Assembly (NCBI GenBank): GCA_001430745.1
Contig: KQ482032.1
Location: 94,419-110,171, forward strand
DNA from: Auxenochlorella pyrenoidosa
Taxonomy: Eukaryota; Chlorophyta; Trebouxiophyceae; Chlorellales; Chlorellaceae
Length of the DNA stretch: 15,753 nucleotides
Direction: 5' to 3'
Part shown: positions 9,055-15,753 of the stretch, piece by piece
How positions within the stretch are numbered: position 1 is the first letter of the stretch
Layout: each line of letters starts with the position of its first letter
Translations under genes and position numbers: made by a program
Notes under the pieces: generated by a model
Told to the model about the DNA's origin: nothing
Databases searched by the model: none
The model's input: the letters and a program-made list of their open reading frames with translations, nothing else

Positions 9055-11602
9055 CTAAGAGCCCTCTGCGGGGGCAAGCCGCTCCTCGAGCTGCCGCATC
9101 TCATCCCGCAGCAGCAGCAGGTTGTTGAAGTAGAACTGCGGCGGCAGGACAAGCAACACGACAGCACTTGCAAGGCAGCACGACGGACAGGCAGCGGGCA
9201 AGGCAGGTACGCTTCCAGTCGCACCCAGGAGAACAGGAATCAGGCAAGCAAGCCGATCCTGAGAGCACGCTGCATACGCTGTCCACGCCTAGTCCCTCAC
9301 ACAAGGGAGGGGAGAAGAGGGGTGGAGGCGCACCCCATTCTCACTACCCCTGCCCACCTGGCTCTTGATGAAGGTGTGGTCCTCTCCACCCCGCACCAGG
9401 TGCAGGTCCGCCAGCGCCATGGCCAGGTGCGGCAGCGAGGCGGAGAAGTGCTGCATGAAGGCCTGCAAGGGCAGAGAGGGCAGCAAGCATCGTAAAACGC
9501 TGTACGTGTGGGGCAGGAAGCAGGGCAGGACCAAACATCAGCGTGAAGCAAGCAGGGTTGGAAGCATCCGAGTGCCGAACTCATGCGACAGCTCATTTGT
9601 CAGCATCCGTGAAATAGCATCTGGGCGGAGCAGCGCCCACCTGGAAGTGGTCGGCAGCGTCGTCTGCAGTGTGGGTAGAGCGCAGCGGCACAGGGGCGTC
9701 CTGCTCGCAGGCACCTGTGCTGGTCTGCACCGCCGCCTCCCGAAACATTGCGACTGTCTGCTGCTCCGGTGCCTTGGGCACCGCCCAGGGTGGCACAAAC
9801 ACGTGGTTGAAGTTGGCTGCCACCTGCTCAGGGAAGGGGGAAAGCTGAGCAGGCTTGCCCAAGATGGGAGCGAGTGCGTGTGCTCCAGCGCGCAAATCGG
9901 CAGTGCGCAAGCTTAGAAAGGGTGCTTTCATTGCCAAGCGGGTGCAGCGCATGTTATTGCCAAGGCAGGAGGTGGAAGATGCGTCCGCCAGGCATCCAGG
10001 CCTCCCAAACAAGACAGCAAACCCCGCAGCACACCTCATGCAGCTCATCCGCCGTCATCTGCTCCTGGGCTGCCAGCAGCTGCGCGGCACGAGTCGAGCC
10101 AGAGTCTGTCCGGCAGCGGCCGACTGGCAGCGCGCGAGGCGGCGTGGCGCCACCCGCAGAGGCCACTTGGGTGACGAGCCCCGCCGCTGCCGCCGCACGA
10201 GCCTCTGCCTCTGCCTCACCTTCCAGCTCAGCAAAGTACGGCTGGCTGAAGGTGGACTGCCTGGACAGAGAGGGCGCAGCGCTGCCCAGGCCCCCGCCAT
10301 GTACATCATCCGGCGAGGGAGTGTGGTCACTGGAAGGGATGGATGGGCTGGTGCTGAGTGGTGTACTTGTACATGGGCTGCCGGGGCTGGCAGCGACAGC
10401 AGCATGGCTGCTCCTGCTGAGCGCTGGTGACAGTCCAGCCGGCGCTGTGGGTGAGCCTTGCTGCCAGCTGCTGGCGGTGATGCCCTCAGCCCATGGAGAT
10501 GGCTGGCGCACTTGCCTTGGGCCGGCTGAGTCCTCGAACGACAGTCGCGTCCCTACTACCTTGCCTGGCCCCACGCCTGCTGCCACAGCCGGTGTGGCAG
10601 CCTCGAGCTCGCCGCTGGCCTCTGCCGCGGCCAGTGCCAGCTTCTCAGGCGTCACTAGCTCGTCCTCAGACTCTGCTGGCGAGCCTGCCAGGGAGCTGGC
10701 CAGAGAGGAGCCTGCCAGGGAGGTGCTTCTGGAGCGCTGCAGCGCAGTGCCCGAGAGACGGTGCGGCCCGGCAGTGACGCGGCTGTTGCTGCTGCTGCTG
10801 CTGCCGCCGCCACCAAAGGGAAGGCCCATGCTGCTTGTGCGACGCAGGCTGCCAGCGCTGCTTTGCGGCAGGCCGGTGCTGGAAGTGCGCTGCAGGCCGC
10901 TGGGCGGCAGGCCAGTGCTGCTGGTCCGCTGCAGCCTGCCGCTTCCCCCGCCTCCTCCACTGCTGCTGCTGCTGCTGCTGCTGTCCTGGAACAAGCTGCG
11001 GCCTGGGCCTGACTGCGTTCGCGCCAGGCCTCCGCCGCCGCGTGATCTCGTGATGGCCTGAAGCGGGCATGCACGCAAAGCAGAGGCAGTCGAGGCAAGC
11101 GGAATTGCTGGATGCAAGGCTGGAGCCAGTTGTCCTCGTCTGCAAAACGTCCCAATGTCAGCTACACAGCCGCGGCCAACTTTCTCACCGCCAGCTTCTT
11201 GTGCAGAGACCTCACCGCATCATCACTGGCGTGCTGCAGCAGCTGCAGTGAGGAACAAAAGAGAGGTGTCAGGTGGTCGAGTGACAGCACCCAGCGGGCA
11301 CCCCCGCCGCTGCCCTTCCCGCCGCCCGGGCACCGCTGCTGCAATCGCCCCACCTGACGATAATCCATGTGCACCGCAGCTGTCGGGGCGCCCCGCCAGC
11401 GGCCGCAGTCAATTGCCAGGTCTCTGAGGCCCGACCGCCTAACGGGAGTGACCTGCACCCTCGAGCCCGCGGCGCTGGCCTTGCTCAGAAGGGAGCAGGG
11501 GACCGCTGTCTTCACGTCCCGAGCGCTGAGCAGCAGGCCGATCACGACTTCCTGCGCTTGCGGCGCGAGGAGCTCGGCAAGGGCCTCCTCCCGCCCCGCC
11601 AT
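9055..11602 (-). CDS. Unrecognised protein with Ser-rich RTSS-GLP repeats
   Basis: Model: complement(join(9055..9135, 9358..9462, 9641..9844, 10035..11057, 11189..11242, 11354..11602)), 571 residues; all junctions are GT-AG and phase 0. I do not recognise the family. Residues 1-101 (exons 1-2) look folded and partly helical. Residues 102-442, one 1023-nt exon, are rich in Ser, Gly and Ala and probably disordered; they hold a run of eight serines and three decapeptide repeats of LQRTSSTGLP type at 143-152, 156-165 and 172-181. RTSS fits basophilic kinase sites. The C-terminal 130 residues look ordered, with FPEQVAANF, SLPHLAMALADLHLV and a final helix FYFNNLLLLRDEMRQLEERL suited to a coiled coil. 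The second splice junction (11188/11058) is the least certain; the phase fits, but other frames in 11060-11160 are also open. Confidence 0.62.
10818..10934 (-). repeat. Three 30-nt repeats coding for LQRTSSTGLP-type units
   Basis: Units at 10905-10934, 10866-10895 and 10818-10847. The peptide is kept (LQRTSSTGLP twice, LRRTSSMGLP once) although the codons differ, for example in the Arg, Ser and Pro codons. That suggests selection on the protein, not a fresh DNA duplication. Confidence 0.85.
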
Positions 11603-11788
11603 CGCGATAAAGTAAGAAGGAGGGTCGAATTGAGGTTGTAAGGAGGCGGTCTAAGGGCCGGAGAAGTCGAAACTGATAACCCCCGCCAGCTCATCGGTGT
11701 GTTGTGCTTGGGGTGCAGCTGCGCGAATATCGTGGCCTGCTGCTTGCAGGCTTCTGGTGACATGCTGGGTCAGTGGGTTTCAAGTATC
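11603..11788. other. Short spacer between two minus-strand genes
   Basis: 186 bp separates the end of the P-loop kinase gene (read leftwards) from the ATG of the repeat protein. It must hold the 3' UTR of one and the promoter/5' UTR of the other. No further coding signal is seen. Confidence 0.5.
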
Positions 11789-12664
11789 TCACTCATTACA
11801 ATGTTTCGCTTCTTCAGGCAGCAGCACCCCCCCGCTCCGCAGCATGCTCAGCACTGCGGCGAGCTGCACTGCCGTGTCGCTGCCGGGTGCGGTGCTGTCC
11901 AGTCGAACCCGCAGCGGCGGCTCGCCCTTGTCCAGCGCATCGCTCCAGGCCTCGCTGCCAGCATTACGCGCCGCAACGGCCTGGATCTCTGCCCAGCTGC
12001 CCGGTTTGTGGCAGTTGTCCGTGCCCTCGTCGGCTGCCCCTCGCGCCTCCACCCTGCGCCGCCACTCGGCGCTGTCTCGCGGCCGCAGCTCCACCAGTGC
12101 CAGGTGGGCACCATGCTGCAGGCAGCAGAGGGTGAAGGCGCGGGCGCAAGACATCTGTCATAATCGGGAACGCAGTGCTTGCCTCGAATTCCCGGGGCGG
12201 TGAGCAGCTGATGCCCGCGCTGCCTGGCTCCAGACACCCGCCGAAGTGGAACCCCACCTGTGCCGCCAGCGCTGCCGCGCGGTTGTACAGGCTGCGCCGC
12301 GCGAGCGGGCAGTCCACCACGACGCTCAGCCCGCAGGCCAGCTGCGTGGCCGCCACCCGCCACATCACCGCGTAGCTGAGCTCGTTCCAGTCGATCCCTG
12401 GGTGGGCGGCCGCCAGGGGCTGGAAAGGGCTGCGTGGAGGCACGGGGCGAAAGGCTGCATTGGGTGCAGCCCAGGCGCTGATGGCTGGTCTGCCAATGGC
12501 AAGGCAGCGGAACACGAGGGAAAGCCAGCACAGCGGGGCAGAGCAGCGGCCCACCTGCGGGCGTCATCCTTGTCCACCAGCGGCCAGCGCAGCGCCCGCG
12601 CCAGTGCGGTTGCCAGCGTTGACTTCCCACACCCCGGTGGGCCCTGCAGGGCGCAGCAAGGCAT
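11789..12664 (-). CDS. AAA_33-type P-loop kinase-like NTPase
   Basis: Model: complement(join(11789..12115, 12258..12429, 12555..12664)), 609 nt, 202 residues. The Walker A motif GPPGCGKST is at residues 8-16 and DKDDAR follows at 31-36. LSYAVMWRVAATQLACGLSVVVD is the usual second strand with its catalytic-type aspartate. ELRPRDSAEWRRRVEARG is the Arg-rich lid, then HKPGSW. This is the pattern of the small plant/algal P-loop NTPases related to zeta-toxin/APS-kinase-like folds, which are predicted to phosphorylate a small molecule; the substrate is unknown. The first splice joins CGC AG to C CCT and keeps the frame only with the acceptor at 12430. The ATG at 12664 leaves just seven residues before the P-loop, normal for the family, though an extra 5' exon is not excluded. 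TGTAA lies inside the last codons. Confidence 0.85.
11796..11800 (-). terminator. TGTAA motif overlapping the last codons of the kinase gene
   Basis: On the minus strand the final codons read CAT TGT AAT GAG TGA, so TGTAA sits five bases before the stop. If it acts as the poly(A) signal, the 3' UTR would be very short. It may instead be chance. Confidence 0.35.
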
Positions 12665-13305
12665 TGGGGCTAGCGCGCACCCAAGCAGGGCAGGGCCGCA
12701 TCAGAACGACGGCTGAATCGCAGCACCACGTGGCGGCACTGGCGGCGGCAGCAAGCCCACCTTGAGGAGCAGCAGGATTGGGGCTTGGCCTTCTGATGCA
12801 CTCATGGATTGCTTGCGAACACTGAAGCCAAGGAAAGACGTCTGGGACCCCGCTTTCGACAGAGCACCACCCTGCGTTGAGCTGCCTGGTCAGGGCCCAA
12901 GCCAAACAATATTGAGCGAAGCTTGCGATCACTGATTACGGATTGACGATACTCAGAGCATGCAAAATTTGCGAAGGCAACACTGAGCCGGTCTTGGCCT
13001 TCAGCCTCTAGACACAAATGGCCCTGCAAGTGTGTCAACAAACAGATCATTCTCAACAGATCATTCAAGCATCGCCGCAGCCGTTTCGACGGAATCCACA
13101 GCTGTGGCGGCAGTTGCAGAAAGGTTGCTTCTTCGGGCTGGGGCTTACAATTGCGGGCAGCTGATTCAGGAAGCAACAGCAGGGGAGCAGCCAGTCGTGC
13201 AAGCAGGCAACGGAGCTTCGTCGCGACGCTATTGACGGCGCGGCCGCATCTTGGCAAGCCACAACGTCGGCATCGCATCGGCATTTGCTCGGCCTGTTAA
13301 CCGTC
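12665..13305. promoter_or_regulatory. Divergent promoter region between the P-loop kinase and SIS genes
   Basis: About 640 bp between two divergent start codons, relatively AT-richer around 12890-13075. It contains two copies of ACAGATCATTC at 13042-13052 and 13056-13066. It must carry both promoters and 5' UTRs. I see no convincing coding exon, TATA box or RNA gene. Confidence 0.5.
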
Positions 13306-14154
13306 ATGGCTGCATCCCCCAGAGACTACGAGCAGCTGCTAGTAGCTGCAGTGCAGGAGCTGCAAGCCAATGTGTTGGCAGCACAGCCGGCAGCGCACAC
13401 CCTGCTTTCCGAGCTGGCAGGTGCAGCGGGCTCAGGCGCGCGCATTGCTGCCCACGGCGTTGGCAGGGAGGGGCTGGCCATGAAGGGCTTTGCCATGCGC
13501 CTCTTCCACATGGGCCTGCAGGTGGGGGCGCACCGGCAGGCTGTGTATGCTCCGCCTGCTTCGCCTGTCCACCAGCTCTGAGCAGCCCCGCGCTTGGCCG
13601 CACCCGCTTGCCTTGTGAACACGCCTCCTGCCCAGCTTCTAGTCAGTCTATTCCCGCTGCCACAGCATCTACTCCCTGCCCCTTTGATACTGCAGGCCTC
13701 GGTGGTGGGAGAGATGACAGCAGCCCGCCTTGGCAGAGGCGACCTCCTGCTCGTGTCAGCAGGGCCCGGCTTCTTCTCGACGGCGGTGGCGCTGGCGCAG
13801 CAGGCACGGCAGGACGGAGCGCGCGTGCTGCTGCTGACCTCGCAGCCCCCGGAGCACGCTGCGGCTGCGCGTTGGGCAGACGTTGTTCTGCGCATCCCGG
13901 CCACCTGCCTGCCACCTGCCCAGCCTGCAGGCCCAGGCAGCGGCACCACAGCAGACGCAGGCGCAGCGGCCGCGCCGCCTCCGCCGTACCCCGAGCCGTG
14001 CGCCCCGCCCGCAGCGGCGCGCTCCCCGCTCCTCATGGGATCCTCTTATGAGCTGTCCCTCCAGCTCTTTTTCGACCTTGTAGCGCAGCTGCTGCGGGAG
14101 CGGCTTGGCCTGACCAGCCTCGACATGTCGGCGCGGCACACCAACCTCGAGTGA
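13306..14154 (+). CDS. SIS-domain sugar isomerase, 6-phospho-3-hexuloisomerase (HxlB/PHI) type
   Basis: Model: join(13306..13521, 13696..14154), 224 residues; donor CAG|GTGGGG, acceptor TACTGCAG, phase 0. Classic PHI enzymes convert D-arabino-3-hexulose 6-phosphate to fructose 6-phosphate in the ribulose monophosphate route. Residues about 46-80 (GVGREGLAMKGFAMRLFHMG, then VVGEMT) and 88-102 (GDLLLVSAGPGFFST) form the SIS core, and the end ARHTNLE matches the HxlB C-terminal signature. The phosphate-loop SGSGxT of bacterial and archaeal enzymes reads AGPGFFST here, and GRSG reads GREG. PHI-like SIS proteins are known in green plants, with unclear function. A Pro/Ala-rich insert of about 40 residues (near 132-175) precedes the last helices. 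The fold is certain; the reaction is inferred. No transit peptide is evident. Confidence 0.87.
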
Positions 14155-14788
14155 GCGCCGCCAGCCCGCCTGTAAAGCTGGACAGCGCAGACGTCACAGG
14201 CGCTGGATGCCGTGGCGAACAGCTCAAAAGTAGCATTCTCAAGGGCAACGACGCACGAGGGCAATGAAATGCAACCGAACCTCATTGAATGGAGAGCTTG
14301 GGAAGCGGGACATGCGCAGGCAATGCAATGGCGCGCGGTGGCAGGGTGCGGCAAGGTGGAGTACCCAGTGCCCCACTGGAGGACAGGCGCGCGAGGTAGA
14401 AGAAACACTGGGACACACTCTGAGGAGCTAGGACATCGGGAGAGCTGGGCACATACTGGGAAGCAGTCACCAGACAGAGCGCGGGTTCAAGTTTGCCGGC
14501 GAGACGGAAGAAACCAACTGGCGGGCCGCTGGCAGGCCACCACAGACCCAGCAGCAGCGGACGCCACACCGGAGTGCAGCAGGGCCGCCACAGGAATCCA
14601 GAGCGCAGTGCATGAGAGAGGGGCGAGGGAAAGAGCTCGCGCATCCGCTGTCAGATTTCGGTTCTGGGTGCATTTCAGGGGAGGCGAAGCAGAGTGGCTT
14701 GCCCATAAGCCCCGTGTGTGGTGTGGGGGCAGTGCAGACTATCTTGGCAGCAGCCAGAGGAGATTGTTCTGCCGTCAGGGGCATGCGT
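14155..14788. other. Convergent intergenic region
   Basis: 634 bp between the stop of the SIS gene and the stop of the converging FIST-domain gene. It probably holds both 3' UTRs, mainly that of the FIST gene. A plus-strand open frame runs through it (14212-14838), but it has no recognisable motif and overlaps the last FIST exon in antisense. No RNA gene is seen. Confidence 0.5.
14171..14175 (+). terminator. TGTAA poly(A) signal of the SIS gene
   Basis: TGTAA begins 17 nt after the TGA stop, implying a short 3' UTR. Confidence 0.55.
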
Positions 14789-15707
14789 TCAGCAGTCCAC
14801 CCACTCTGGCGGGGGGGGGCTGCCAGGGGTCAGCTTGAGCATGCACATGACTGCAACAGCGAAGGGGGGGCAACAGCGAAGGGGGGGGGGGCGGAGCAGG
14901 GCACGCACTGGGTGACACACATGTTGCTAGTGCTGAGCTGCAGGCACGCCGCGCCAGGTAGCACACACCACTTGGGATGCGGCCCAGCCCAGCAGCGGCC
15001 CATTGCATTGCCCGCCTGGCGTGTGCAAGACCTGCTGTCATGCCTTGCCTGCTTGAAACAAGCTTGCACCCACCCCTTACTGTCTGCGCCTGGCCGGGTG
15101 CAGCCTCACTCACCAGTTGAGTAGCCCATCATGCGGGCCGTCGTGCCGCCAAAGGGCGCCAGCTCATCGGGCGGGGCGGGCCCGATCTCGCCGTTGCAGA
15201 AGAAGCCCGCCAGGGTGGCGCGCGGGAAGGCGCCCTGAGGAGGCAGTGGGCAGTGCAGGGCAGCGCACTTGAGGCGGGGTGCGACACCACAGGATGTCGG
15301 CAATGCAGCAAGGCCGAACGAGGCAGCTGACAACGGAGCACAGCATGCAAACGGCAGGGAGACGTGTCAGGAGACGTGTCAGGACGAACTGCTAAGTATC
15401 ACTGCGTAGCAGGCGCCAGGCAGGTTGGGCTGGCTTGGGGCGGCGCCGCTGCCACACCCGTATGCCGGGCAGACGGGGGCCGCACACCTCCTTGATGCAA
15501 GCGCTCAGATGCCGCAGCAAAGGCCCCACGGCAGCGCTGATCTGCCGAGAGGAGGTGAAGCAAAATTAGTACAGCACCCTGTGTGGGCGCAGCACTCACC
15601 GCCACCATCTCTGCCTCCACGTCGGGCGTACCGTAGTACCGCCGCCCCTTGGCCACGCAGGGGAGGAGCAGGCAGCCGTACATGGGCGCGGGGTTAGAGT
15701 CCAGCAC
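14789..15707 (-). CDS. FIST-domain protein, C-terminal part (5' partial)
   Basis: Model: complement(join(14789..14850, 15114..15234, 15488..15541, 15600..15707)), with earlier exons beyond the right edge; 114 residues are visible. The segment LAGFFCNGEIGP followed by FGGTTARMMGYST is the hallmark of the FIST C-terminal domain, and APMYGCLLLPCVAKGRRYYG fits the preceding family strand (commonly LLFSCNGRG). FIST domains are predicted small-ligand sensors; in eukaryotes they often follow an F-box, and that N-terminus would lie outside the window. All junctions are GT-AG. The last exon, VMCMLKLTPG then a Pro-rich tail, joins in phase through G|TC to give GYST-VMCML. It ends in WVDC and includes a C-run read as Pro, so an indel there would change the tail. 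Confidence 0.8.
14854..14887. repeat. 17-bp tandem duplication at the last FIST 3' splice site
   Basis: CAACAGCGAAGGGGGGG occurs at 14854-14870 and again at 14871-14887. On the coding (minus) strand it duplicates the pyrimidine tract just before the acceptor of the last exon. Only the copy next to the exon keeps the AG. Confidence 0.85.
15361..15384. repeat. 12-bp tandem repeat in a FIST intron
   Basis: GACGTGTCAGGA is present twice in perfect tandem, inside the intron 15235-15487. No function is suggested. Confidence 0.8.
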
Positions 15708-15717
15708 CTGCGGCGCA

Positions 15718-15753
15718 TGGTGGTGGTGGTGGTGGTGGGGGGGGGGGGCGGGG
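15718..15753. repeat. (TGG)n then G-run microsatellite
   Basis: A TGG trinucleotide repeat passes into a G-run at the right edge. On the minus strand it is a CCA/C-rich tract upstream of a FIST acceptor. Confidence 0.85.

Noticed and set aside
9874..11061. 395-residue plus-strand open frame antisense to the Ser-rich gene
   Set aside because: It mirrors the low-complexity exon on the minus strand, has no domain, and the minus strand gives a consistent six-exon phase-0 model.
11090..11160. Extra exon with frame DEDNWLQPCIQQF in the unrecognised gene
   Set aside because: No donor connects it in phase to the next exon; splicing 11189 directly to 11057 keeps phase 0 with good sites. It is kept only as a doubt on that junction.
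14483..14503. tRNA T-loop-like GGTTCAAG
   Set aside because: The flanking bases do not form the five-pair T stem, and there is no acceptor, D or anticodon arm around it.
14212..14838. 208-residue plus-strand open frame between the SIS and FIST genes
   Set aside because: No motif, in a 3' UTR region, and antisense to the last FIST exon. High GC makes such chance frames common.
1..15753. CRISPR arrays, transposase genes, viral genes
   Set aside because: No regularly spaced repeats and no recognisable transposase, integrase or viral protein in any frame. The repeats found are simple or local tandem repeats plus one hairpin.

Overview
The window looks like nuclear DNA of a trebouxiophyte green alga, probably a Chlorella-type (Chlorellaceae) species. 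The reasons are very high GC, genes cut into many short exons by 50-270 nt introns with C-rich 3' ends, TGTAA motifs (the usual chlorophyte poly(A) signal) after several stop codons, and two tandem genes of the Chlorella HUP-type H+/hexose symporter family. I see no bacterial operons, transposon genes, CRISPR array, rRNA or tRNA. All gene models were built by hand from splice-site phase and family alignment, without transcript data.

Layout. (1) 75-1964 (+): 3' half of a sugar/H+ symporter, seven exons, 5' end outside the window. (2) 2524-7171 (+): a complete paralogous symporter, 17 exons, 575 residues. The seven 3' exons of the two genes match in length exactly, and identity is mosaic, which points to gene conversion. 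Several introns in both copies are of the GC-AG type, and one exon is only 16 nt. (3) 7789-8767 (+): a two-exon protein with a VHL (von Hippel-Lindau) beta domain whose hydroxyproline-pocket residues are nearly all kept. (4) 9055-11602 (-): a six-exon unrecognised protein with a long Ser/Gly/Ala-rich region carrying repeats of LQRTSSTGLP type. (5) 11789-12664 (-): a small AAA_33-type P-loop kinase. (6) 13306-14154 (+): a SIS-domain protein of the 6-phospho-3-hexuloisomerase (HxlB/PHI) type. (7) 14789-15707 (-): the C-terminal part of a FIST-domain protein running off the right edge.

Genes 3 and 4 converge, genes 4 and 5 are tandem, genes 5 and 6 diverge from a shared intergenic region of about 640 bp, and genes 6 and 7 converge. 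No common pathway joins all of them. The symporters (sugar uptake) and the SIS isomerase (hexulose phosphate) both touch sugar metabolism, but each gene is probably controlled on its own. The items most worth following are the algal VHL-type hydroxyproline reader, the GC-AG introns with paralog mosaicism in the transporter pair, the altered PSE motif of the transporters, and the unrecognised repeat protein.
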